DNA of 64,000 bases from Rhizorhapis sp036570425 (lineage in GTDB: Bacteria > Pseudomonadota > Alphaproteobacteria > Sphingomonadales > Sphingomonadaceae). The stretch covers positions 62,001 through 126,000 of the forward strand of contig DATCYF010000017.1 of assembly GCA_036570425.1 (NCBI GenBank), written 5' to 3'. Position numbers and translations under genes: made by a program. How positions within the stretch are numbered: the stretch's first letter is position 1; each line of letters starts with the position of its first letter. Under the pieces are notes generated by a model, which saw only the letters and a list, made by a program, of their open reading frames with translations, did not search any database and was not told where the DNA came from. Shown piece after piece: positions 1-9,385 of the stretch.

Positions 1-3000
1 AGGCACCATGCGTGCGGCGGTCGATTGCACCCAATCGATCCCCAGCGTCTCGCCCAGCCGGGTAAAAGCCTGGGTCACGTCGATTTCGCTGACGTCCAGC
101 TTGCGGGCCAATCGTGCCAGCCCGACCGCGCCATCCATCTTGAACAGAGCCAGCGCCCGCTCCGTCAGCGCTGGTGGTGCGCCCAGAGCGGCCAGATGAT
201 CCGCAATCGTTTCTGCCCGGCGAAGGGTTTCAGGGCGCAAGAGGCGGTCCACCTCATCGGCCAGCCTCGACACCCCAGGCTGAAGCATCTCCAGCCCTCC
301 GCCTGGCAACGTGCCCGTTGGCAGGCTGCGGATCAGGTCGGCAATCTGCGCGCGCATGGCGCCCGCGATTTCCGACAAGAGCGCAAGGCGTGCGCTTTCC
401 GTTATCGTACTGCTGTCGATGTCCCGCCAGAGCGCTGGCACATCGAAGAGACGTTCAGCAATCACGAAGGCCGATGACAGATCGGCCAGCGAACACCCTG
501 CTTCTTCCGCCAATTCGAAGGGATGAATGATGCCCAGTCGATTGACGATCCGGTTGGCAAGCTCCGTCGCGATAATTTCGCCGCGAAGCTGATGATCCTG
601 AATCGCCTGAGCATGCGATTTCTGCATGGCAGGCGGGAACGATGCTGCCAGTTCGTCAATCATGGTGGGATCGGCAGCAATATCGCGATGACGCTCAATG
701 GCGTCCTGCAGAGTCAGCTTGGCCGTTGAAAGCAGAATTGCCAACTCAGGCCGGGTCAGCCCTTGCCCCTCCTGGATACGGCGCAGCAATTCTTCATTGC
801 TTGCAAGTCCCTCCACGCGCCGGTCCAGTTGGCCGTTATTCTCGAATATTTCGATCAGGCGAACATAGGATGGAAGGGCGCTTGCCCCGCCGGCCTGCGC
901 AATGGAAAGGCCAAGCGCCTGCAAGCGGTTATCCTCCAGCACAATCGCCGCTACCGAATCCGTCATAGAATCCAGCAGTGTGTTGCGATCTTCGAAACTG
1001 AGTCTTCCCTCGCGCATGTCCTTGTTGAGCGCGATCTTGATATTGACCTCATTGTCGGAACAATCGACGCCCGCACTATTGTCGATGAAGTCCGTGTTGA
1101 TCCGCCCGCCGTGCAATGCGTAGGCGATGCGCCCTGCCTGCGTAACGCCCAGATTGGCTCCTTCGCCGACCACCTTCGCGCGCAATTGCTCTCCGTCCAC
1201 ACGCAAGCGGTCATTGGCGGGATCGCCCACATCAGCATTATTTTCGGCAGCCGCCTTCACGAAGGTGCCGATCCCGCCAAACCAGAGCAGGTCGGCAGGG
1301 GCTTTCAATATTGCCGATATGAGCTGCGTTGGCTCCAGTTCGTCGTCAGGTATGTCGAGCAGCAGCTTTACTTCAGGGCTGAGGGGGATGCTCTTCTGAC
1401 TGCGCGAAAACACGCCGCCGCCAGCAGAAATCAGCCCCCGGTCGTAGTCGTCCCAGCTTGATCGCGGCAGATCGAAGAGGCGCTTCCGCTCCTCCCAGCT
1501 CGTCGCCGGATCGGGATCGGGGTCAAGGAAGATATGCCGGTGGTCAAAGGCCGCCACCAGTCTGATGCTTTTGGAACGGAGCATGCCGTTGCCAAACACG
1601 TCGCCTGACATGTCGCCACAGCCGACAACGCGCACCGTTTCGGTCTGCACGTCCACGCCCATTTCCAGGAAATGGCGCTGCACGCTGACCCAGGCCCCCC
1701 GGGCAGTGATTCCCATTTCCTTGTGGTCATAGCCATGGCTGCCGCCGCTCGCGAAGGCATCGCCCAGCCAGAAGTCCTGCTCCAGCGCAATGGCATTGGC
1801 GAGATCGGAAAAGCTCGCCGTCCCCTTGTCCGCCGCAACGACGAAATAAGGGTCAGCGCCGTCATGAATAGTCACACCCTGCGGGTGCACGACCTTGCCA
1901 TCTGCTATATTGTCAGTGACCGAAAGCAGCGCCCGAATGAATATCTTATAACTCTCCTTCCCTTCGGCGAGCCAGGCATCGCGGTCCACGCGGGGATCGG
2001 GCAGCAATTTGGGCAGGAAGCCGCCTTTGGCCCCGGTTGGAACGATGACGGCGTTCTTCACGCGCTGCGCCTTCATCAGTCCCAATACCTCGGTACGGAA
2101 ATCGTCACGCCGGTCGGACCAGCGCAAACCACCCCGCGCCACTGCGCCGGCCCGCAGGTGAATACCCTCGACACGTGGGGAATAGACCCAGATTTCCCGC
2201 CAGGGCAGAGGTGCGGGCAGGCCCGGCACCTGTGCGCTGTCCAGCTTGAATGCCAACGCTTCAACAGCAGATGGTGCGAAGAAATTGGTGCGCAGCGTCG
2301 CCATGATGACGGATTGGATCAGCCGTAAAATGCGGTCCTCATCAATGGCCGATATGCGTTCAAGGCCTATGATAATGGCTCCGGTGGCCTTGGCTGCATT
2401 CTCCTCCCGACTCCCCGCGCGATTGGGATCGTGCCGGGCCCCGAACAGATTAACCAGTTCGCGGGCAATGCCATGCTCCCGGCGCAGCGCGTCAACAAAG
2501 GTGGTGAGGCCATAAGAGAGACCCGTCTGGCGCAAATAGCGGAAGATTGAGCGGAACAGGACGATGGCGCGTTCATCCAGAGCAGCGGCGATAAGCAGTT
2601 CGTTGAACCTGTCATTTTCGCTCCTCCCTTGTAGCACATCGGCGATGGCATCCTGGATGGGAACGGAACGGGCGATCACGTCCAGCGCCGACTGACCTGC
2701 GGGCAGATCGAGAATGAACCTGTCGATATAACCCAATTCGCCTTCGCGAAGCGCGGTGGCCATCTCTTCAATCACCCGAAAGCCGAAATTTTCCAGGGTC
2801 GGCACGGCTTCGGAAAGGATGATGGGATCCCGGCTGTAAAGTTTCAGGCGCAGGCGGGACTCGCCATCTTCGGGATTGCGATAAAGCCGTGCGGCGCGGC
2901 TATGTCGTCCTGCGAGGCTGTGTAGCTGTAATATGTCCAGGGCCGCTTCATCAGGGCCCGCCCCGGCGCGATAGCCAGCCGGGAAGGCGTCGGCATAGCG

Positions 3001-4410
3001 CGCCGCGAGCGCCGCTGACCGACGTTCGCCTATTTCGGCCAGACCGCTCTCCACGGCCGGAACCCAGCCCCGGACCATGTCTTCCAAAAGCCGGTTAAGC
3101 TTCGCACTGTTCGGCACGCTGCCTTCGTGACGCAGATCAAGCGCATAACGGATGAGGGCCACTCCGCTCTCCTCCATTGCCATCGACCAACTGAGAAGGT
3201 GAGCATTGGCAGCGCGGACCAGCATCTCCTCTATGGCGACACGGCGGCCCGTCGACACATCGTCGCGGGGCAACCACACAAAGGCGAATAAATGCTGGCT
3301 GAGCGGGCTTTCCACCAGCACCATTCTGGGTCGGGGCCGATCGGACAATGACATGGAGGTGAGCGCGACATGCTCCAGGTCCTTGCTGCTGAAGCTGATC
3401 AGCAGATCGTGCGGCAACGCCGTGAGCGCATGCACCAGCGCTTTCCCAGCGTGCCCCACAGGATCGAAACCGAACTTTTCCATCAGAGTCGCCAGCGCGG
3501 AACGGAGCAGCGGCACCTCTTCGGGCGGCGCGCTCAATGCCGAACTTGTCCAAAGGCCCGCATGGACGGAAAGCGCGGTAATTCTTTCGCCATCGCGTAC
3601 CGGCAGAAGGATGAGATCGATCAGCGCCCGGCGATGCACGCATGAGATGTGGTTCGACTTGACGATCAGCGGGCTTGGCTTGCCTGATTCGAACCAGGCA
3701 AAGGCAGCCTCGATCGAATGGGAGGACAGCAACGGCTCGCCCCGCACGGCACAAATGCCGATCTGCGCCCCGGCCTCGCCACCGCGATCACGCAATTCAT
3801 GTCCTAATTGGGTAAGGCGGCGATCAAGAAACCAGCGCAGCAACGCCGCTCCCTCTGTATCGTGTATCGTATCAAGGTCATTGCGGAGCGCCTGCTGCAT
3901 CCTTGGCCAGTCCGCCACGGCAGCACGGACTTCGGCAAGTGTCGAGCGGACATTGTCGATGAGCCTGCGACGCCGCCTCGCGTCCGCTCGATCCGTTTCA
4001 AAGTAGATGATCGACTCGTGCTGCGTGCTGTCGCGGCCAGACGGCGATATGCTGGTCAACACGCCCTTCTCGTCACGAACGACAGATACGACCGGATGGA
4101 TCAGCCGGTGAACCGCAATTCCCTCTGCCGAAAGTGTCGCCGCTACCGAATCGACGAGGAAAGGCATGTCATCGTTGATGACCGCCAGCCGCATCAGCCG
4201 TCGATTGCCGACACCTTTCAGCGTCTCCAGGGCAATGATCGGTTCTCCGATTGCACGAATGCGAATTGCACCCGCCAGAAATCTGGCCGCGTCCTCGCAA
4301 GCCTCCTCGTTGAATCCCTCATTCTCCCCCGGCAGCGCTCCGTGACGCAGGGCGGACGTCACCGCGTCAATGATATGATTGGCATCGTGCCTCGCGGCTT
4401 TGGCGGCCAT
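1..4410 (-). CDS. gdhZ: NAD-specific glutamate dehydrogenase, large (180 kDa) type, 3' end outside window
   Basis: The minus-strand frame is open for 1470 codons from ATG at 4410 to the left edge, so the last part of the roughly 1600-residue protein is missing. The family oxidatively deaminates glutamate to 2-oxoglutarate with NAD in the cytoplasm. The catalytic core is visible: GGLRWSDRRDDFRTEV followed by PTGAKGGF near residue 790, and GCGDMSGDVFGNGML near residue 930. The long N-terminal half is the regulatory extension typical of this family. The start is preceded by GGAAAGGACGG. The PAS-like gene lies upstream on the same strand, 119 bp away. The family call is very secure from length and motifs. 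Confidence 0.96.
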   Translation of the reverse strand, partial: MAAKAARHDANHIIDAVTSALRHGALPGENEGFNEEACEDAARFLAGAIRIRAIGEPIIALETLKGVGNRRLMRLAVINDDMPFLVDSVAATLSAEGIAVHRLIHPVVSVVRDEKGVLTSISPSGRDSTQHESIIYFETDRADARRRRRLIDNVRSTLAEVRAAVADWPRMQQALRNDLDTIHDTEGAALLRWFLDRRLTQLGHELRDRGGEAGAQIGICAVRGEPLLSSHSIEAAFAWFESGKPSPLIVKSNHISCVHRRALIDLILLPVRDGERITALSVHAGLWTSSALSAPPEEVPLLRSALATLMEKFGFDPVGHAGKALVHALTALPHDLLISFSSKDLEHVALTSMSLSDRPRPRMVLVESPLSQHLFAFVWLPRDDVSTGRRVAIEEMLVRAANAHLLSWSMAMEESGVALIRYALDLRHEGSVPNSAKLNRLLEDMVRGWVPAVESGLAEIGERRSAALAARYADAFPAGYRAGAGPDEAALDILQLHSLAGRHSRAARLYRNPEDGESRLRLKLYSRDPIILSEAVPTLENFGFRVIEEMATALREGELGYIDRFILDLPAGQSALDVIARSVPIQDAIADVLQGRSENDRFNELLIAAALDERAIVLFRSIFRYLRQTGLSYGLTTFVDALRREHGIARELVNLFGARHDPNRAGSREENAAKATGAIIIGLERISAIDEDRILRLIQSVIMATLRTNFFAPSAVEALAFKLDSAQVPGLPAPLPWREIWVYSPRVEGIHLRAGAVARGGLRWSDRRDDFRTEVLGLMKAQRVKNAVIVPTGAKGGFLPKLLPDPRVDRDAWLAEGKESYKIFIRALLSVTDNIADGKVVHPQGVTIHDGADPYFVVAADKGTASFSDLANAIALEQDFWLGDAFASGGSHGYDHKEMGITARGAWVSVQRHFLEMGVDVQTETVRVVGCGDMSGDVFGNGMLRSKSIRLVAAFDHRHIFLDPDPDPATSWEERKRLFDLPRSSWDDYDRGLISAGGGVFSRSQKSIPLSPEVKLLLDIPDDELEPTQLISAILKAPADLLWFGGIGTFVKAAAENNADVGDPANDRLRVDGEQLRAKVVGEGANLGVTQAGRIAYALHGGRINTDFIDNSAGVDCSDNEVNIKIALNKDMREGRLSFEDRNTLLDSMTDSVAAIVLEDNRLQALGLSIAQAGGASALPSYVRLIEIFENNGQLDRRVEGLASNEELLRRIQEGQGLTRPELAILLSTAKLTLQDAIERHRDIAADPTMIDELAASFPPAMQKSHAQAIQDHQLRGEIIATELANRIVNRLGIIHPFELAEEAGCSLADLSSAFVIAERLFDVPALWRDIDSSTITESARLALLSEIAGAMRAQIADLIRSLPTGTLPGGGLEMLQPGVSRLADEVDRLLRPETLRRAETIADHLAALGAPPALTERALALFKMDGAVGLARLARKLDVSEIDVTQAFTRLGETLGIDWVQSTAARMVP

Positions 4411-4529
4411 GATCCGTCCTTTCCGGGGGCATCAGCTCCCTGCTCTTTCTGGACGGTATATATATATCCTGTCCGCTCAAGGTGTCCCAACCCTAATCCG
4501 GACATTAAGTTTCCCGTTTTCTCGCCGGA

Positions 4530-5834
4530 TCAGGCGGCTGCTTTCCGAACGACTCGTTCGGCCAGTACCGGATCGCCCTCGACCGCTCCCACGATAGAGA
4601 GGCTGCCATCGGCTTCGCGACGCCCCACCATGATGGCGAAGCCATGTTCATCGGTGGGCACTTCTTCAGGTTTCAGCGCCACCTTCGAACGAAGCTTTTT
4701 CCGTGCCGCATCCGTTCGGCTGGCTGCTGCTGGCTTTTCCTTGCGCCGGGCCTGCCGCATATCCCGGACAAGCCCTTTCAGCCCGCCTGCATATTGCTCC
4801 AGATAGGCCGCCAGCGCATGACTTTCCAACATGTTCGCCAGCGCGTGGTCAAGCGCCGCCGCATATTCAGTGAGCCGGGTTTTGTCATAAGTAGCACCAA
4901 ATACCAGCTTCACGATCGGGATCATTGGCGCGCGCGCCTGCGCCTTGATGCCTGCATCCTCCAGCAGTTCGGCATAATCGTGGGGGCGGCGCTGAGCCAC
5001 CAGTGCGAAACCGTAGGCCAGGCCGATCGCGCGATAAAGCGCCGAGCGGCTGCGGCCCTCAGCGGCTCCCGCATGGTCCGCGCAATCCCGCGCCAGCGCC
5101 AGCCAGTCGGCGAGTGGCGCATCCGCCTCCGGCGCGCCGGTGTCCATCAGATCCATTTCGTCTGGGTCCTGATGAGAAAGCGCAAGCGCAGCGGTTATTT
5201 GAGCAGAAGGACCATCCGCCCATATGGGGGTCGTGTCGGTCGTTTTTGCCGCGCTACGCAACGCTTGCCCGACTTCCAGCACCAGTTCATCGGTGAGGTC
5301 GCGGCTGGCGATCTCCTTCCAACTGATGACTCCGTAGATGAAATCAATGGTATCGTCGTCGGACGAAAAGGGCATCAATATGCCGCGATAGAGTATTTCC
5401 ACGCCGCGTTGATTGACGAATTCGGCTTCGAAGCCGATGGGCGCGCTATTCGCGATGATCTGCAGATAATGGTCGGTCAGGCGCGAAAGCAGGGACCGGC
5501 TGGGCACATCATTAATATAATGAATCTCGCCTTCAATGTCGCATTCCCGCCGTAGCGCCGATCCCATATAAGCCACAGCAGGATTTTCCATGCCCGCCGT
5601 GAAATCCAGAAGCACGCTATGCGGTCCGAAGTCCTCTATATCCGCGGGTTCAAGGTCTTCAATTGATGGAAAGCTGCGGTCCTTCAGCAACGATGCCCAA
5701 TGGTTATAGGCCCGTACATGCAGGCGGCGCTCATCATTTCCGATTTCGGGCGGGGCTTCTATCGCCGAATCGTCCGCCGCATAATCGATTTCTTCCAGAT
5801 TAAGAGCGGCTTCATGCCCAAGCGGATTGTCCAT
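4530..5834 (-). CDS. PAS-domain-like protein (PAS_5 type), unknown role
   Basis: A 434-residue soluble protein. Residues about 35-180 resemble the PAS_5 family seen in alphaproteobacteria: an Asp/Glu-rich N-terminus, then a region containing NHWASLLKDRSFPSIEDLEP and later YRGILMPFSSDDDTIDF. The middle is Ala/Asp-rich and helical. A Lys/Arg-rich stretch near residues 350-380 precedes a short C-terminal segment. No kinase, GGDEF or DNA-binding domain is recognisable, so it may sense or scaffold rather than signal enzymatically. I use ATG at 5834; a GTG sits one codon upstream. It reads toward gdhZ, so cotranscription is possible. The fold is inferred and the function unknown. Confidence 0.8.
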   Translation of the reverse strand: MDNPLGHEAALNLEEIDYAADDSAIEAPPEIGNDERRLHVRAYNHWASLLKDRSFPSIEDLEPADIEDFGPHSVLLDFTAGMENPAVAYMGSALRRECDIEGEIHYINDVPSRSLLSRLTDHYLQIIANSAPIGFEAEFVNQRGVEILYRGILMPFSSDDDTIDFIYGVISWKEIASRDLTDELVLEVGQALRSAAKTTDTTPIWADGPSAQITAALALSHQDPDEMDLMDTGAPEADAPLADWLALARDCADHAGAAEGRSRSALYRAIGLAYGFALVAQRRPHDYAELLEDAGIKAQARAPMIPIVKLVFGATYDKTRLTEYAAALDHALANMLESHALAAYLEQYAGGLKGLVRDMRQARRKEKPAAASRTDAARKKLRSKVALKPEEVPTDEHGFAIMVGRREADGSLSIVGAVEGDPVLAERVVRKAAA

Positions 5835-6057
5835 CACTGGCCTTGCAAAATTCCTGATCCGCCCGATTCTGGCATGGCGATGGTAAAGATCGGGTGAATC
5901 AATCTTGCGGGGCCATTAACCTTTGCGGGAACCGCAACAATATCGAGGCATGGCTTCATCCTGTCTTGTCAGGCGCTTCGGACATTGGTAAGCGCCGCAT
6001 CCCGACAACAAGGGACTGGCGTCGCAATGCGGAAGTCAGTAGGACGTTGACAGGTAA

Positions 6058-6133
6058 GCCGCTTTAGCTCAGCTGGTAGAGCACATCATTCGTAATGATG
6101 GGGTCAGGTGTTCGAGTCACCTAAGCGGCACCA
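6058..6133 (+). tRNA. tRNA-Thr (anticodon CGU)
   Basis: A full cloverleaf can be drawn. The acceptor stem GCCGCTT (6058-6064) pairs with AAGCGGC (6123-6129), followed by discriminator A and an encoded CCA (6131-6133). The D arm reads TAGCTCAGCTGGTAGAGC. The anticodon stem CATCA/TGATG closes the loop TTCGTAA, giving anticodon CGT. The T arm contains GTTCGAGTC. I saw no second copy of its 3' end nearby that would mark an integrated island. Confidence 0.97.
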
Positions 6134-6502
6134 CTACCTCCTCCACCAGCATCCACTTCAGGTTAAAAAAGGCGGCGGAAATCTGCTGTCCACTCTCTTG
6201 ATTGAGTGCGGCGAATGGCATTCGCGAATGCGATGGACGCTCAGTGGTGAATTGCGTTCCAGATTTCGGACGCTCATTCATCTCCTACACCAGTGGTGGA
6301 TTTCGCGCTTCCCGGCCGGGTTCCGACAATCAATTGTTGGACAGAGATCTAAGGAAGGCGGACCTCCATCCGTCGACCGGCCCGTGCCCGCTCACGACCC
6401 GATTCGATAGTGGACATTTCTTGATCCGACGGTCAGATTTAGAAGGTGCCGTTCTTTGTGACGTCGATGAACTCGGCTCAAATTAGCTTGTCGGGAGGTT
6501 TT
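6134..6502. other. Intergenic stretch with no supported gene
   Basis: About 370 bp between tRNA-Thr and the YdeI-like gene. Short open frames exist but none has a good ribosome binding site or recognisable family features. There is no tRNA 3'-end duplication, transposase fragment or clear terminator. A GGGAGG motif at 6493-6498 probably serves the next gene. Confidence 0.4.
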
Positions 6503-6817
6503 GTGACGAATGCGTTTCCCCATGGCACTGTCCACGAGGCAGGAGACGACCTGCAAGCAGCAGTGCGATCAAATCCGAAAATTCTGACGCTATGGGAAAA
6601 CCTCACGCCGCTCGGCCGGAACGAGTTCATCTGTTGGGTCGACGACGCGAAACAAGCAAAGACGCGTCAACGCCGCATTGAACGGACCTGTGACGAACTG
6701 CTTGAGGGAAAGAAACGACCTTGCTGCTGGGCGGGTTGCATTCACCGCACCGACAAGGCGCCAAGCCGATGGCAACAAGCAGTCCTGATTGATAAGAAGG
6801 CAAAGGACAACCCATAG
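6503..6817 (+). CDS. Small YdeI/OmpD-associated family protein
   Basis: A 104-residue basic protein. It contains WENLTPLGRNEFICWVDDAK followed by the TRQRRIERT segment and a Cys-rich RPCCW motif, which match the C-terminal domain of the YdeI/OmpD-associated family. Members of this short subtype are cytoplasmic and poorly characterised; some homologues have been linked to peptide or bacteriocin resistance. I prefer GTG at 6503 because GGGAGG lies four bases upstream and short homologues begin at about this point. The frame is open back to 6446. It is a single gene after tRNA-Thr. Family call good, function unknown. Confidence 0.75.
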   Translation: MTNAFPHGTVHEAGDDLQAAVRSNPKILTLWENLTPLGRNEFICWVDDAKQAKTRQRRIERTCDELLEGKKRPCCWAGCIHRTDKAPSRWQQAVLIDKKAKDNP

Positions 6818-7093
6818 ACCGGATCGCCATCGCGGGCGTTTCGCCGCAATCTGCAGCTATGCTCCACCGGCGGCATGAGAACGATTCGATAAAAAAATAT
6901 CAGCCAAGGAATTCAATAATGAATGGGCAAAGCGGCGGCCCGAAACGGATGAACTGAACTGGTAAGTGCTACTTCGGGTTTGGCCAACTGCAGCTTATCC
7001 GGTCGGAGGTCAGACCCTGTAGCAGTCTAGGAGGGCTGGTTTCCTTCTTCCGCCGGCTTAAGGTTCTCGTCTGAAAGCAATACGTCCCAGCCT

Positions 7094-7741
7094 TTACGAG
7101 GCTTCTTCCGTTCTTTGTCTATCGGCCGCCGCGAAGTGCGCCAATTGATCGGCGTGAGCCTTCTTGAATGAAGGCCGGTCCGTTACACGGGCCACATAGG
7201 CCTCGGTTGCCGGTCGATCGCCAAACGAGCGGATTTTCGGCACGCGCAGTACATCCGCCATGAGCAGATCCGCGGCAGTGAAGCGATCAGCTGATAGCCA
7301 TTCCCGATCTTGCAGGACGTTTTCGAGATGGTCGAGGCGGTCCGCCATCCAGTCGGCGAGGCCATTATCCTTGGCGCCGGAGATTTCGAGAAACCACCAG
7401 GGCACGGTTACCATCTCGATCGAATTGAGTGCGGCGATAATCCATTGAACTGTTTCCGCTTCCCCAACCGCATCACGCGGCATCAGCTTTTCGCTCTTCC
7501 GAGCCAAGTGTAAAAGCCCCGCGCCGCTCTCGAACATGTCCAGTTCGCCCTCGCTCAGAAACGGAACCTGGCCGAAGGGTTGTTGCGAAAGGTGATTGGT
7601 TTTCCGCCCTTCGAATGGGATGGTCCGCACCGAATAGGCAAGTCCCGCTTCCTCACACGCCCATCGCAGCCTTAGATCGCGAACAAAGCCGCGGGGTCCT
7701 TCGGGTACCCAATCCAATGTCCAAATGATCAGTTCGTTCAT
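7094..7741 (-). CDS. Glutathione S-transferase family protein (GST-1)
   Basis: 215 residues, typical GST length. The N-terminal thioredoxin-like half carries the QVPF cis-proline segment and an FESGAGLLHLA motif corresponding to the glutathione-binding ES(G)A turn. The C-terminal half is helical with FTAADLLMADVL, the GST N-capping region. Such enzymes conjugate or reduce electrophiles with glutathione in the cytoplasm. It is the last gene of the minus-strand cluster that begins at 11973, and is a clear paralogue of the GST at 8181-8834 (shared RDxRxRWAxEE, PFGQxP and EGxLxxFExGA patterns), suggesting a local duplication. Substrate unknown. Confidence 0.92.
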   Translation of the reverse strand: MNELIIWTLDWVPEGPRGFVRDLRLRWACEEAGLAYSVRTIPFEGRKTNHLSQQPFGQVPFLSEGELDMFESGAGLLHLARKSEKLMPRDAVGEAETVQWIIAALNSIEMVTVPWWFLEISGAKDNGLADWMADRLDHLENVLQDREWLSADRFTAADLLMADVLRVPKIRSFGDRPATEAYVARVTDRPSFKKAHADQLAHFAAADRQRTEEAS

Positions 7742-7787
7742 CTGCTCTTGCCTCTACTCCAAATCTCAATCTGCAGACCGTTCGGCG

Positions 7788-8156
7788 CTACCGGCTTGCA
7801 CGTGCCAGCAAACCAAAGGCCAACGCGAACAGGAGGTGGATGATCAGAAAGATTTTCGCGATGTCCCGCGCGTCTCCGGTCGCCACGCCTACGATATCGT
7901 TCAGTGCCACGACGCCGAACCCGATCAGATTGGCAAGTAGAATGTTGCCCAGCGCTGAAGGCTCTCCCTTACGCGCCTGCCAGTTGAGCGCCGCGATACC
8001 AAGGAACGGCCCGCCCAGCAGCCGGAGCAAGGAAACCAGTTCGGGCGAAGCATCCGGAGGCACGGCGCCGACTCCGAAGGCCAGCGGAAAGAAAGTCAGC
8101 CCGAGGCCAACGGCGGCCAGATAGAGCGCGGACAGCGTCAGCGTCGTCTTGAGCAT
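7788..8156 (-). CDS. Small four-helix membrane protein
   Basis: 122 residues with about four hydrophobic segments (near residues 5-25, 45-60, 70-90 and 98-118), so it is very likely an inner-membrane protein. I do not recognise a named family with certainty. It lies between the two GST genes of the cluster, 24 bp after the stop of GST-2 and 46 bp before the start of GST-1, so it is probably cotranscribed with them. Its role may be accessory to detoxification, but only position supports that. Confidence 0.75.
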   Translation of the reverse strand: MLKTTLTLSALYLAAVGLGLTFFPLAFGVGAVPPDASPELVSLLRLLGGPFLGIAALNWQARKGEPSALGNILLANLIGFGVVALNDIVGVATGDARDIAKIFLIIHLLFALAFGLLARASR

Positions 8157-8180
8157 CCCGATCTCCTGAAGTTGGTTTTC

Positions 8181-8834
8181 TTAGCGAGCCGATGCGGCGT
8201 TGAAAACTTCCAGTTGTGCATCAAAGGCGCGTTTGTATGCGGGACGCGCTTCGCCGCGGGCGACGTAAGCGGACAGGTTCGGATATTCCTTCAGCATGTC
8301 CGACGATGCTTTCAGCCGGAGCAGCACCGATACCATCATCAGATCGCCGGCGCTGAATGCTCCACTGAGCCAGTCCGCGTCGCCAAGCCATGCTGAAAGC
8401 TGACCCAGCCGGGTGCGGATGCGCTCTTCCATGATTGGCAGGTGATGCTCGTGCCAGGCTTCGTTGCGCTCCATGTACCAGGCGGCTTCGCGCTCGACGA
8501 TCGGCGGCTCCACGGTGTTGAGGGCGGCGAACATCCAGGTAATCGCGCGTACCCGGGCATTCGCATCGGCCCGCAGCAGGCCAGCATGATGCTCCGCGAT
8601 ATGAAGGATGATCGCTCCCGTCTCAAACAGGACGAGATCGCCTTCCTCATAGGTCGGGATCTGCCCGAACGGATGAAGCGCGAGATGCGCTGGCTCTTTC
8701 ATCTCGGCGAAGGAAACAAGGCGAACGTCATAAGGCTGGCCAACCTCTTCGAGGGCCCAGCGAACCCGCATGTCTCGCGCGAGGCCCTGTCCCTGATCCG
8801 GAGAGTTTTCAAAGGCAGTGATGGTGGGCGTCAT
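8181..8834 (-). CDS. Glutathione S-transferase family protein (GST-2)
   Basis: 217 residues. The N-terminal thioredoxin-like domain has HPFGQIPTYEEGDLVLFETGA, where the QIP cis-proline and the E-T-G-A glutathione-binding turn are visible. The C-terminal all-helical domain contains FSAGDLMMVSVLLRL. It is a paralogue of the neighbouring GST at 7094-7741. Upstream on the same strand is the AHSA1-like gene, 48 bp away. It probably handles electrophilic substrates with glutathione; the substrate cannot be read from sequence. Confidence 0.92.
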   Translation of the reverse strand: MTPTITAFENSPDQGQGLARDMRVRWALEEVGQPYDVRLVSFAEMKEPAHLALHPFGQIPTYEEGDLVLFETGAIILHIAEHHAGLLRADANARVRAITWMFAALNTVEPPIVEREAAWYMERNEAWHEHHLPIMEERIRTRLGQLSAWLGDADWLSGAFSAGDLMMVSVLLRLKASSDMLKEYPNLSAYVARGEARPAYKRAFDAQLEVFNAASAR

Positions 8835-8882
8835 GGGAAATCTCCGGTTCAGCCCTGGATTGCCTGGATTCTCGTCCGGCCA

Positions 8883-9341
8883 TTACTCCTCGCTCTGCTC
8901 GCAAAGGGCTACCAACTGGTCGGCGCAAAGGCCCCAGCCTTCGACGAACCCCATCTCCTCATGCTGCTTCCTGGTCTCGTCGCTCCAGTGCCGGGCGCGG
9001 GCGGTATAGCGGGTGCCTTCGCCCTCCGGTTCGATCTCCCAGATGCCGATCATGAACGGCCCGGCAGGCTGGAAGTCTTCAGTAAATGCATCGGTGGTGA
9101 CGAAGCGGCGACCCTCGTCGTAAGCCAGATAGATGCCGTTTTGTGGGGAGACCTCGCCGTCCGGACCGTAAAATGTCATGTTGCATACCCCACCCGGCCG
9201 GCGATCCTGTTTGTCGATCTCGGCACGCCACGGCTTCGGGCACCACCATTCCTCCTGACGGTCGGTCAGCACCTGCCAGACCGTTTCGGGAGAAGCGGCG
9301 ATGTAGCGGGTGACGGAAAGTTCCTTGGTCGTATCGGTCAT
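8883..9341 (-). CDS. SRPBCC/AHSA1-like ligand-binding domain protein
   Basis: 152 residues from ATG at 9341. The pattern SVTRYIAASPETVWQVLTD at the N-terminus, a central GIWEIEP strand and a C-terminal helix (KQHEEMGFVEGWGLCADQL) is the signature of the START-like SRPBCC fold of the Aha1 C-terminal type. These proteins enclose a hydrophobic cavity that binds small ligands; bacterial single-domain members have few known functions. The frame is open to 9362, but homologues start about here. It lies within the VOC/DUF1428/GST cluster, suggesting ligand binding in the same pathway. Confidence 0.88.
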   Translation of the reverse strand: MTDTTKELSVTRYIAASPETVWQVLTDRQEEWWCPKPWRAEIDKQDRRPGGVCNMTFYGPDGEVSPQNGIYLAYDEGRRFVTTDAFTEDFQPAGPFMIGIWEIEPEGEGTRYTARARHWSDETRKQHEEMGFVEGWGLCADQLVALCEQSEE

Positions 9342-9385
9342 AATTCCTCCTCGGGCCGGCATGGCGCGGCAAGCTGGTTCGGTGT

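Noticed and set aside
3808..4806. A 332-codon plus-strand frame across the gdhZ start
   Set aside because: Antisense to gdhZ and the PAS-like gene; no recognisable protein features.
6058..6133. tRNA-Thr as integration site of a genomic island
   Set aside because: No copy of the tRNA 3' end and no integrase found within the window.
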